The notes under the pieces were generated by a model that was given only the letters and a program-made list of their open reading frames with translations, was not told the origin of the DNA and searched no databases. The translations under genes and the position numbers were made by a program. A stretch of 64,000 nt of DNA from Paractinoplanes toevensis (GTDB taxonomy: Bacteria > Actinomycetota > Actinomycetes > Mycobacteriales > Micromonosporaceae), in NCBI RefSeq assembly GCF_018332695.1, contig NZ_BOQN01000066.1:1-64000 (forward strand), read 5' to 3'. Below, one piece after another: positions 43,428 to 51,788 of the stretch (position 1 is its first letter; every line of letters begins with the position of its first letter).

Positions 43428-44789
43428 ATGGACGTGCTGGACCTGACCCGGCTGCAGTTCGCGGTCGTCACGATCTACCACTACTTCTTCGTGCCGCTGT
43501 CGATCAGCCTGGCCGCGGTGGCCGCCGGCCTGGAGATCGCCTGGCTGCGCACCCGCGAGCAGCGCTATCTCGACCTGACCAAGTTCGTCGGCAAGCTGCT
43601 GATCGTCACGTTCGCGGTCGGCGTGGTCACCGGCCTCGTCCAGGAGTTCCAGTTCGGCATGGGCTGGAGCGCGTTCGCCAAGTTCTACGGCGACGTCTTC
43701 GGCCCGACGCTGGCCATCGAGGGCATGCTCGCGTTCTTCCTCGAGGCCACGTTCCTGGCGCTGTGGTATTTCGGCTGGGACCGGCTGCCCCGCCTGCTGC
43801 ACGCCGCCACGATCGTGATCGTCTCGCTGGGCACGGTCCTGTCGGCGTTCATCATCCTGGCCGCCAACAGCTTCATGCAGAACCCCATCGCGTACGAGCT
43901 GGACCCGGCCACCGGACGCGCCCGCCTCACGTCGTTCCACGAGCTGCTGCTCAACAAGGTGAACCTGGCCGCCTTCCCGCACACCGTGGCCGGCGCGGCG
44001 ATGATCGGCGGCGCGCTGCTGCTCGCGATCGCGGTGTGGCGCCTGGCCGCCGAGCCGGCCCACCGCACGCTGGCCCGGCTGGGCGCCTGGCTGATGGTGG
44101 CCGGCGGCGCGATGACCGCCCTGACCGGCGACCACCTCGGCAAGGTGATCACCGAGGTCCAGCCGATGAAGATGGCCGCCGCCGAGGCCCTCTACGAGAC
44201 GACGAAGGGCGCCCCGTTCTCCATCGTCACCACCGGCCCGCCGCTCCCCTCGTTCTCGCTGGACATCCCCTGGCTGCTGTCGATCCTGGCCAAGGGCTCC
44301 CCCACCGCCACCGTCCAGGGCCTCGACGATCTGCAGGCCCAGTACGCCGCGCAGTACGGCCCCGGCAGCTACATCCCGATGATCCCGGTCGCCTTCTGGA
44401 CGTTCCGGCTGATGATCGGCGCCGGCATGCTGGCGGCGGCGATCGCCGCCTACTACCTGTGGCGTACGCGTAAGAAGCGCGACGCCCCCGCCTGGCTGAC
44501 CCGCTGGCTGCCGTTGATCCCGGTGTTGCCGGCGGCGGCGAACACGCTCGGCTGGATCTTCACCGAGACCGCCCGGCAGCCATGGATCGCGTTCGGCATC
44601 TCGAAGGTCGCCGACGGCATCTCCCCCGGCCTGACCAGCGGGGAGGTCCTGGCCTCCCTGATCGGCTTCACGGTCGTCTACGGCGTGCTGGCGGTCGCCT
44701 GGTTCCGGCTGGTCCGGCACGTGTCCCGGCAGCCGCTGCACCCGGTCGAGGCACCGTCCGAAACCCCCGAACCCGCGCCCGTCTACTGA
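43428..44789 (+). CDS. cydA: Cytochrome bd oxidase subunit I
   Basis: 453 residues. His18 in IYHYFFVPLS is the haem b595/d ligand region. GMGWSAFAKFYGDVFGPTLAIEG and ALTGDHLGKVITEVQPMKMAA are conserved, as is a short Q-loop and the ARQPW segment. It holds the quinol site and three haems of the bd oxidase, which reduces oxygen with high affinity and helps survival in low oxygen or nitric oxide. It leads the cydA-cydB-cydDC operon. No clear Shine-Dalgarno is present (GAGGGGTGCTC). Confidence 0.95.
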   Translation: MDVLDLTRLQFAVVTIYHYFFVPLSISLAAVAAGLEIAWLRTREQRYLDLTKFVGKLLIVTFAVGVVTGLVQEFQFGMGWSAFAKFYGDVFGPTLAIEGMLAFFLEATFLALWYFGWDRLPRLLHAATIVIVSLGTVLSAFIILAANSFMQNPIAYELDPATGRARLTSFHELLLNKVNLAAFPHTVAGAAMIGGALLLAIAVWRLAAEPAHRTLARLGAWLMVAGGAMTALTGDHLGKVITEVQPMKMAAAEALYETTKGAPFSIVTTGPPLPSFSLDIPWLLSILAKGSPTATVQGLDDLQAQYAAQYGPGSYIPMIPVAFWTFRLMIGAGMLAAAIAAYYLWRTRKKRDAPAWLTRWLPLIPVLPAAANTLGWIFTETARQPWIAFGISKVADGISPGLTSGEVLASLIGFTVVYGVLAVAWFRLVRHVSRQPLHPVEAPSETPEPAPVY

Positions 44790-44801
44790 GGGGACCGCCC
44801 C

Positions 44802-45782
44802 GTGATCACCTTCTGGTACTGGATCGTCGTACTCGCCTGGGTCCTGTTCTTCGTCCTGGAGGGCTTCGACTTCGGGGTCGGGGTCCTGCAACCCCTCCTC
44901 GGCCGCGACGACCACGAACGCGGCGCGATCGTCCGCACGATCGGCCCGTTCTGGGACGGCAACGAGGTCTGGCTGGTCGCCGCGATCGGCGTGACGTTCG
45001 CCGCCTTCCCCGCCTGGTACAGCGCCCTGCTCTCCGGCCTTTACCTCCCGATGGCCGGCCTTCTCCTGCTCCTGGCCGTGCGAGGGGTGACGCTCGAGTT
45101 CCGCGGCAAGGGCCCCGACGCCGCCTGGCGCCGCCGCTGCGACCTGTTCCTGACCCTGAGCTCGACCGCGATCGTCCTGCTGTGGGGCGCGCTGCTGGCC
45201 GTCTTCGTCCGGGGCCTGGCCCTGGGTCCCGACGGTTCGGTGCGCGGCAACGGCCTGTCCCGCAGCCTCGACCCGATCCTGACCCCCACCGCGCTGCTCG
45301 GCGCTGCGGCCGCGCTGTTCGCCGCCCTGCTGCTGGGCGCCACGTTCCTGGCCCTGCGCACCACCGGCCCGGTCCGCCGCCGCGCCCGCACCCTGGCCCG
45401 GTGGCTCGGCGCCGGCGGCGCGGCCGTCCTGGTGATCGCCGGGATCGCCACGTCGTCCCGCCTGGTCCTGGCCGCGGCCGCCCTGTCCCTGGCGGCCGGC
45501 ATGCTGGCCCGCAACGGCCGCGAGGCGCTGGCCTTCACCACCACCGCCCTGGCCGTGGCCGGCTCGGTGACAGCCGTGCTGACCGCCCACGGCAACGTCG
45601 TGCTGCCCAGCACCCTCGGCGATTCGTGGTCGCTGACCATGAGCGCGGCCGCCGCCACCCCCACCGCGCTGACCCTGCTCACCGAGTTCGGCGTGGTCAT
45701 CCTGCCCGGCGTACTGGCCTACCAGGCCTTCTCCTACGTGGTCTTCCGCCGCCGGGTAGCCAGCGAACGGGTCCCGTCATGA
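44802..45782 (+). CDS. cydB: Cytochrome bd oxidase subunit II
   Basis: 326 residues. LEGFDFGVGVLQPLL and GPFWDGNEVWLVAAIG are CydB signatures; eight to nine membrane segments. It starts 12 bp after cydA and its stop overlaps the cydDC start (ATGA). It completes the oxidase heterodimer in the membrane. The C-terminus ends FRRRVASERVPS. Confidence 0.95.
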   Translation: MITFWYWIVVLAWVLFFVLEGFDFGVGVLQPLLGRDDHERGAIVRTIGPFWDGNEVWLVAAIGVTFAAFPAWYSALLSGLYLPMAGLLLLLAVRGVTLEFRGKGPDAAWRRRCDLFLTLSSTAIVLLWGALLAVFVRGLALGPDGSVRGNGLSRSLDPILTPTALLGAAAALFAALLLGATFLALRTTGPVRRRARTLARWLGAGGAAVLVIAGIATSSRLVLAAAALSLAAGMLARNGREALAFTTTALAVAGSVTAVLTAHGNVVLPSTLGDSWSLTMSAAAATPTALTLLTEFGVVILPGVLAYQAFSYVVFRRRVASERVPS

Positions 45783-48700
45783 CCGGCCGCCCGGCGAACG
45801 ACCGCGGGCCGGCACGTGTCGCACGCGGTCCGGTCGATCCGCGGCTGCTGCGCCACGCGCGCAGCAGCCGCGCCGGGGTGGCCGCGCTGGCGCTGCTGGG
45901 CGCCGGCCAGGCGGCCGCCACCATCGCGATCGCCGTCGCCCTCACCCTGATCATCGCGGAGCAACGCGGGTGGGCGGTCGCGTTACTGACCGGGGCGTAC
46001 GCCGTTCGCGCCGCCCTGTCCTGGACCGAACAGGTGGTGGCCGTCCGCACGGCGGCGAGAGTGACCGACGAACTGCGCCGCAGCCTGCTGACCGCCCTGC
46101 CCCGCCGAGGCCCGGCGTGGGTGGCCCGCTTCGGCGCCGGCCGCCTGACCACCGTGCTGACCAGCGGCCTTGACTCGTTGCGTCCGTGGTTCAGCGGCTA
46201 CCTGCCGTCGGTGATCCTCGGCGTCACCCTGCCCCTGCTGGTCATCGTCGTGATGGCTCTGGTCGATCCGGCGTCGGCGCTGATCGCCCTGCTCACCCTG
46301 CCGCTGATCCCGGTGCTGGGCGCCCTGATCGGCTGGGCCACCGAGGCCCGGGCCCGCGCCCGCTGGCAGGCCGACGCCCGCCTGGCCGGCCACTTCCTGG
46401 ACGTGGTCCGCGGCCTGCCCACCCTGCGCGTCTTCGGCCGCGCCACCCGCCAGACCGGCACCATCGCCACCCTCACCGACCAGCATCGCACCGCCACCCT
46501 GCGGGTCCTGCGGGTGGCGTTCCTGTCCTCGACGGCCCTCGACCTGGTCGGCACCCTGTCGGTCGGCCTGATCGCGGTGGAGGCCGGCCTCCGGGTAGCC
46601 GCCGGCCACCTGCCCCTGGCCCCCGCCCTGCTGGTGATCCTCCTGGCCCCCGAGGCCTACCGCCCACTACGCGAGATGGCCGCCCGCTACCACGCGGCCA
46701 CCGATGCCACCGCCGCCATCACCGACATGGACGAGGTCCTCCGCGCCCCCACCACCCCACCACCGCCCACCGCGGCCCTCCACAGCCCACCCACCCCACC
46801 ACCGCGCGCCGCCGACGACGGAGCCACCCCAACGCTGCCCGCTGCCGTCTCCGGCGAGGGCCTGCGCACCGCTCCGGCCTCACCGATCTCGGCTCGCGCG
46901 GCCGGGGCTCGATCGGTTGTCTCCAGCGGCGCTGTTCCGCCTCGGCCGGTGGGCGTTTCGGTCTCGGGCCTGCGTGCTCGCTATACCGGCGCGGCTTCCG
47001 ACGCCCTCGTCCTTCCGGACCTGACCGTCAGCGCCGGCGAGATCGTCGCGCTGAGTGGGCCGTCCGGGTCGGGGAAGACGACCGCCCTGCGCGTCCTGGC
47101 CGGACTGCACGAAGCCCGGACCGGCGCGGTCGTCGCCGGTGAGACCCGCTATCTCCCGCAGCGGCCCACCCTGCCGCACGCCCGCACCGTCGCCGACCTC
47201 TTCCCCGGCGGCGCGGCCCGCGCGGCCCTGTCCAAGGTCGGCCTGACCGGCGAACTCACCCCGGAAACCCCCCTCGGCGACCACGGCACCGGCGTCTCCG
47301 CCGGCCAGCGGCACCGCCTCGCCCTGGCCGTTCTCCTGCACCAGGCCGCCACCACTCCCGCGACCCTGCTGCTCGACGAGCCCACCGCCCACCTGGACCC
47401 GGAAACCGAACACCGGGTGATCACCCAGCTCCGCGCCGCCGCCGAAGCCGGCTCCGCCATCCTTGTCGTAGCTCACCGCCCCGCCCTGCTGGCCGCCGCC
47501 GACCGCGTCATCCCCCTGGCCCCGCCGGAGTCGGCCGCCCACGCCCCGGCGGTGCGAAGGTCGGCGCCGCTACCCTCGCTCGCACCGCGCCCCCGCACCG
47601 AGGATCCCGGGCCACGACGAGCACCGGACACCTCGCGGCGCCCGGCGGTAGCTCGCCTTTCGGAAAATTTCCGCCCGCGGGCCACAACCCGCGATCTTGT
47701 GGAGTTGTCATCCGCAGCGGACCCGAACTCCACAAGATCGCAGCGAGAGCACTCTGGTCCGGCGACGTCGTCGGCCGCCTCGCCGCACGGCCTCGCCAAG
47801 CCTCCGCCAACGCCGACGTGGACGGCCGTCGTCGCCCTCGGCGGCGGATCATCGCTGGCCGGTCTGCTGCTGACCGGTGCCGCCGCCTGGCTGCTGGTGC
47901 GGGCCGCGACCCTGCCGCCGGTGCTGACCCTCTCGGCTGCTGTCGTGCTGGTCCGGGGCAGCGCCGTCGCCCGCCCGCTGCTGCGCTACCTCGAACGACT
48001 GCTCGCCCACGACATCGCCTTCGCTCACCTGGGCAGCCGCCGGGCGGCCGTCTACACCGCCCTTATCCCGCGCACCCCGGGCCCGAACCTGCGCCGCCGC
48101 GGCGACCTGCTGGACCGGGTGGCGGCCGACGTGGACGCCCGCGTGGACGGCCTGCTCCGGGGCCGGCTCCCGGCCGCGAGCGCCGCGGTGACCCTGGCCG
48201 TGGCGGTGACGGCCGCCGTGGCGACAGCCCCGTCGCCGGCCCTCCCGCTGTTGGCCGGCCTGGTGATCGCCGCCGTGCTCGCCCCGGCCCTGGCCGCCCG
48301 GCAGGCCGCCCGCGAGGACGCCGCTACCGCCACGGCCCGCGCCCGCCTCCGCGACGCCATGGTGGAAACCGTCGACGGCCTGGAGGAACTGCCCACCGGC
48401 AGCCCCGTCCCGGCGGAACGCAGCCGCGCGCTGTCCACCCTGGAATCCCGGGCCGCCCGATCGTCCGGCCGGGCCACCGCCCTGGCCCACCTGGGCTGGG
48501 GTGTCGCCGTGGCCGGCACCGCCTGGTCCCTGGCCGGCGTCGCACTTCCGGCCGAGTGGACGGCCGTACTCCTGCTGGTTGTCGTTGCCCTGGGCGAGAC
48601 CGTCCTGACCTTGCCCGAGGCCGCCATCGCCCGCCGCCGTGAAGCGGGTGCCACCGCCCGCCTGGCCGCCCTCACCGCGACCCCGGTCCCGGCCGCCTTT

Positions 48701-49408
48701 CCGCCCGACGGCCCGGCCGGGTCGGCGCCGGTGATCGGGGGTCTCTCGGTGCGGGGTCTCGCAGCCGGGTGGGCGGCGGACCGGGCACCGGTGCTGCGCG
48801 ACTTCGACCTCGACCTTCCGGCCGGGGCGCATGTCGCGGTGACCGGCCGTTCCGGGTCGGGCAAGTCGACGCTCGGGGCGGTGCTGGCTCGACTGCTCGA
48901 CCCCCGGGACGGGACGATCATCGCCGGGAACGGCCGGGACCTGCGCACCTTCCCCGAGGCGGCGGTGCGCGGGCGGATCGTGCTGGCGGGCGACGACACG
49001 GGCCACATCTTCGCGTCCACCGTCCGGGAGAACCTGCGCCTCGCCCGGCCCGCCGCGTCCGACGCCGAGCTGCGGGTCGTGCTGGACCGGGTGCGGCTGG
49101 GCGGCTGGCTCGACGGGCTGCCGGACGGTCTCGGCACCTGGCTGGGCACCGGCGGCACGACCGTGTCCGGCGGTCAGGCCCGCCGGCTCGCCACCGCCCG
49201 CGCCCTGCTCGCCGACCCGGAGGTGCTGATTCTCGACGAGCCGACCGAGGGACTCGACGCCGACCTGGCCGAGTCGCTGATGGCGGACCTGCTCGACGCC
49301 TCCGCCGGCCGTACCGTTCTCCTGCTGACCCACCGCCGGGAGGGACTCGACCGGGTCGACCGGATCATCGATCTCGATGATCGCCGGGTGCCGGCTGTCG
49401 TGAGCTGA
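45779..49408 (+). CDS. cydDC: Fused CydDC ABC exporter for cytochrome bd assembly
   Basis: 1209 residues joining two half-transporters. CydD part: membrane domain (about 40-310), then a Pro/Thr/Ala linker, then an ATPase with Walker A GPSGSGKTT near 426 and signature GVSAGQRHRLALA. A second long linker (about 585-680) leads to the CydC part: six membrane segments and Walker A GRSGSGKST near 1022 with TVSGGQARRLATARALL and LILDEPTEGLD. CydDC exports glutathione or cysteine, or another thiol here, needed for haem insertion in cytochrome bd. Fusion is common in actinobacteria. A 49-bp palindromic element lies in the second linker (codons about 638-654). Codon 69 is TTA. Confidence 0.93.
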   Translation: MTGRPANDRGPARVARGPVDPRLLRHARSSRAGVAALALLGAGQAAATIAIAVALTLIIAEQRGWAVALLTGAYAVRAALSWTEQVVAVRTAARVTDELRRSLLTALPRRGPAWVARFGAGRLTTVLTSGLDSLRPWFSGYLPSVILGVTLPLLVIVVMALVDPASALIALLTLPLIPVLGALIGWATEARARARWQADARLAGHFLDVVRGLPTLRVFGRATRQTGTIATLTDQHRTATLRVLRVAFLSSTALDLVGTLSVGLIAVEAGLRVAAGHLPLAPALLVILLAPEAYRPLREMAARYHAATDATAAITDMDEVLRAPTTPPPPTAALHSPPTPPPRAADDGATPTLPAAVSGEGLRTAPASPISARAAGARSVVSSGAVPPRPVGVSVSGLRARYTGAASDALVLPDLTVSAGEIVALSGPSGSGKTTALRVLAGLHEARTGAVVAGETRYLPQRPTLPHARTVADLFPGGAARAALSKVGLTGELTPETPLGDHGTGVSAGQRHRLALAVLLHQAATTPATLLLDEPTAHLDPETEHRVITQLRAAAEAGSAILVVAHRPALLAAADRVIPLAPPESAAHAPAVRRSAPLPSLAPRPRTEDPGPRRAPDTSRRPAVARLSENFRPRATTRDLVELSSAADPNSTRSQREHSGPATSSAASPHGLAKPPPTPTWTAVVALGGGSSLAGLLLTGAAAWLLVRAATLPPVLTLSAAVVLVRGSAVARPLLRYLERLLAHDIAFAHLGSRRAAVYTALIPRTPGPNLRRRGDLLDRVAADVDARVDGLLRGRLPAASAAVTLAVAVTAAVATAPSPALPLLAGLVIAAVLAPALAARQAAREDAATATARARLRDAMVETVDGLEELPTGSPVPAERSRALSTLESRAARSSGRATALAHLGWGVAVAGTAWSLAGVALPAEWTAVLLLVVVALGETVLTLPEAAIARRREAGATARLAALTATPVPAAFPPDGPAGSAPVIGGLSVRGLAAGWAADRAPVLRDFDLDLPAGAHVAVTGRSGSGKSTLGAVLARLLDPRDGTIIAGNGRDLRTFPEAAVRGRIVLAGDDTGHIFASTVRENLRLARPAASDAELRVVLDRVRLGGWLDGLPDGLGTWLGTGGTTVSGGQARRLATARALLADPEVLILDEPTEGLDADLAESLMADLLDASAGRTVLLLTHRREGLDRVDRIIDLDDRRVPAVVS
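47692..47740 (+). repeat. 49-bp dispersed palindromic element inside cydDC
   Basis: Perfect 15-bp arms CGATCTTGTGGAGTT and AACTCCACAAGATCG around a 19-bp centre. It has the same layout as the non-coding copy at 38574-38622. In frame it encodes part of the linker between the CydD ATPase and CydC membrane domains (DLVELSSAADPNSTRS). Confidence 0.85.
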
Positions 49409-50162
49409 TCTTCGCCGCCTGGCCGTTCCACCAGCTCACGACCTGATCCACCACCTGGCCGGCGCCCCGGACCCAGGTGACGTGCCCGTTGCTGTCGCCG
49501 GGGCGGACGTCGGCGCGGCGGTACTCCCAGCGGGTGGTGTGGGCGGCGTCGAACAACCGCCGGGCGAAGGCGTCGACCGCGCGGGACGGCGCGTAGTTGT
49601 CGCCGTCCAGGCTGATGATCAGGGACGGCGTCTCGACCAGCCGGTCCGCGGGGAAGGGCAGCCGGTCGGACACCGCGATCCGGGCCCATTCCCGCATCAG
49701 GGTCCGGGCGCCGGGTCCGCCGAAGGCCGGCTTGGGGAGGTAGCCGAAGACCGCGGTCAGCGCCGGCACGATCACCGTCGCGAGGGTCAGGATGTGCGCC
49801 CCGCCGAGCGGGTAGTGCCGGTGGTAGGGCAGCGCGCCGCCGACGGTGACGACCCCGTCGACCGGGTCGTGGCTCAGTTCGTGCCCGGCGGCCAGCTGGG
49901 CGCCGAGGCTGTGCCCGAGGAGCAGGACGGGACGGTCGCGGTTCTCGGCCCGGGCCTGCGTGACGGCCGTGGCGAGGTCGGCGATCTCGTCGGCGTAGGA
50001 CCAGTCGTTGGCGCGACCGGCCCGCGGCTGTCCCCGTTCGAACCCGCGGCGTCCCAGCGCCCGGGCCGGCCACCCGCGCCGGCCGAAGTCGTCGACCAGC
50101 GGCCGGTAGTAGGCGGAGCCGATGCCCATGGCCGGTGCGATCAGGACGAGTGGCGCGGTCAT
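49365..50162 (-). CDS. Alpha/beta hydrolase
   Basis: 265 residues. The nucleophile elbow is LLGHSLGAQLA (Ser near residue 100). APAMGIGSAYYRPLVDDFGRRGW at the N-terminus is the HG-like oxyanion region. GHVTW near residue 224 supplies the catalytic His. Family members of this type are esterases or lipases. Its 3' end overlaps the cydDC 3' end by 44 bp in convergent orientation. It is divergent from a TetR gene, which may control it. Confidence 0.85.
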   Translation of the reverse strand: MTAPLVLIAPAMGIGSAYYRPLVDDFGRRGWPARALGRRGFERGQPRAGRANDWSYADEIADLATAVTQARAENRDRPVLLLGHSLGAQLAAGHELSHDPVDGVVTVGGALPYHRHYPLGGAHILTLATVIVPALTAVFGYLPKPAFGGPGARTLMREWARIAVSDRLPFPADRLVETPSLIISLDGDNYAPSRAVDAFARRLFDAAHTTRWEYRRADVRPGDSNGHVTWVRGAGQVVDQVVSWWNGQAAKISSRQPAPGDHRDR

Positions 50163-50224
50163 AGTGGTTCCCTGCTTCGGATACGATCAAAGTTAACAGC
50201 GCAAACATACCGGGGAAGTGAGCA

Positions 50225-50794
50225 GTGTCAACATCGGCCAGGGATGGCTATCATCACGGCGATCTGCGGGCCGCCCTGCTCCGCTCGGCCACCGAGATGC
50301 TCGAGGAGGGTGAGCCGTTCTCGCTGCGCGCGGTGGCCAAACGGGCCGGTGTGTCGGCGACCGCCCCCTACCGGCACTACGCCGACAAGGACGCGCTGGA
50401 GTCCGCGCTGGCCGCCGAGGGCTTCCGGGACCTCGGCGAACGGCTCGCCGCGGCCGGGGAGTTCGCCGAGCTGGGGGTCGCCTACGTGGCCTTCGCGCTG
50501 GAACGGCCGGCGCTGTTCCGGCTCATGTTCGGCAATCCCTGCGACGACGCGAACGACGAGCGGGTGCGGGCCGCCGTCGACATCCGGCGGTTCGTGACCC
50601 GGCTGGTCGCCGCCGCGTTCCCGGACGCCGACGCCCGGGCGCTGGCCACCGCGGGCTGGGCTCTCGTGCACGGGCTTGCCTTCCTGCACCTGGACGGCAA
50701 GCTGCCGGCCGGCGACCCGGCCGAGGTGGCCCTGCGCGTCCGCACCTCGACGGCCGCGATCATGGCGGCCGGCGGCCCAGCAGCCGCCGGCTGA
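50225..50794 (+). CDS. TetR-family regulator with WHG domain
   Basis: 189 residues from a GTG. The HTH reads FSLRAVAKRAGVSATAPYRHYADKDALESALAAEGF (about 33-68). The C-terminal WHG region has WALVHGLAFLHLDGKL. It is divergent from the alpha/beta hydrolase with 62 bp between them containing GTTAAC and AAAC elements, but no clear palindrome pair. The ligand is unknown. Confidence 0.9.
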   Translation: MSTSARDGYHHGDLRAALLRSATEMLEEGEPFSLRAVAKRAGVSATAPYRHYADKDALESALAAEGFRDLGERLAAAGEFAELGVAYVAFALERPALFRLMFGNPCDDANDERVRAAVDIRRFVTRLVAAAFPDADARALATAGWALVHGLAFLHLDGKLPAGDPAEVALRVRTSTAAIMAAGGPAAAG

Positions 50795-51266
50795 CCCGGT
50801 CGAGGGTCTCGGTCAGGGCCGCGCCGGACACCGCGGCCGGCAGCGGCCGGGACTCGAGGACGCCGGCCGCGAACACCGTGTGGGCGGCCACCGCCCCCGC
50901 CAGCTCCGCCACGTCCCACACCGCCCGCACCCGGCCGGTCCGCTCCTCGCCGCGCAGGTATCGCTCCTGCCGATCGGAGCCGGTCTCGGCCAGTGACCTC
51001 CGGCGCGCCACCACGATCGGCACCCGGCCCAGCCGCTGCACCAGGCGGACGGTGCCGCCGGCATGGGTGATGACGATGTCGGCGTCGGACAGCCGGCGGC
51101 GCATCTCGTCCAGCGGCACCCAGCGGGCGTGCGGGCACGGCGGCACCACCGGCGACGCGCCGGTCTGCACGAACACGTCGTGGTAGGCGCACAGCGGCTC
51201 GACCGCCCGGATCAGCCGGTCGAACGGCCACGGTCCCATGCCGACGGTGACCAGGATGCCGGCCAT
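50760..51266 (-). CDS. Alg13/EpsF-like glycosyltransferase catalytic subunit
   Basis: 168 residues. ILVTVGMGPWPFDRLIRAVEPL and ADIVITHAGGTVRLVQRLGRVPIVVARR are typical of the GT28 C-terminal domain: the second has the Gly-Gly-Thr loop for UDP-GlcNAc. It starts as TGATG overlapping the Alg14-like gene. Alone it is incomplete and needs the partner to reach the membrane. It shares a 35-bp convergent overlap with the TetR gene. Confidence 0.88.
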   Translation of the reverse strand: MAGILVTVGMGPWPFDRLIRAVEPLCAYHDVFVQTGASPVVPPCPHARWVPLDEMRRRLSDADIVITHAGGTVRLVQRLGRVPIVVARRRSLAETGSDRQERYLRGEERTGRVRAVWDVAELAGAVAAHTVFAAGVLESRPLPAAVSGAALTETLDRVSRRLLGRRPP

Positions 51267-51721
51267 CAGTACAGCTCGCCGACCAGCACCGCGTCCCGGT
51301 GGGCGGCCACCCGTTCCGGCCGTTGCACGAGCACCACGCGGGCGAGACGGGCGTTGAGGCGGGCGGTGCCGCACGGCGTACCCGTCTGGGTCAGGGTCTC
51401 GACGAACACCGTCGGCACCCGGCGCAGCCGGGCGGCCAGGAAGAACGGCACGGTGAGCCGCCGCCCGGCCGACACCAGCAGGTCGGGCCGGGATCGGCCG
51501 AGCAGGCGCCAGGCCCGCCACACCGCGGCGACGATGTGCGGCCAGGCGGCCGGATCGGGGTGCCAGGTGACCGGCAGGCCGGCCAGGGCGATCTCGGTGT
51601 CGGCGGCGGGCACCGCGACCCACGAGGTGTCGTGCTGCTGCCACCACGGCCGGAGGGCGAGCGTGTCCAGCAGTACCCCACCACTGCCGGACACGATCAC
51701 CACCCGTAGCCCCCCGCTCAT
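51266..51721 (-). CDS. Alg14/EpsE-like membrane-recruiting glycosyltransferase subunit
   Basis: 151 residues from the ATG at 51721. VVIVSGSGGVLLDTLAL is the N-terminal loop of Alg14. LVSAGRRLTVPFFLAARLRRVPTVFVET and a following Ala/Leu-rich stretch anchor it to the membrane. Together with the downstream Alg13-like protein it should transfer a sugar, often glucuronate or GlcNAc, onto a lipid-linked acceptor for exopolysaccharide or lipid glycans. The acceptor cannot be told from context because no polysaccharide cluster is nearby. Confidence 0.85.
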   Translation of the reverse strand: MSGGLRVVIVSGSGGVLLDTLALRPWWQQHDTSWVAVPAADTEIALAGLPVTWHPDPAAWPHIVAAVWRAWRLLGRSRPDLLVSAGRRLTVPFFLAARLRRVPTVFVETLTQTGTPCGTARLNARLARVVLVQRPERVAAHRDAVLVGELY

Positions 51722-51788
51722 ATCGGCCGACGCTAGCCCCCGGCGCCGAACCTGTGGATCCACTGTGGAGCGGATCCGGCGACGCCGT

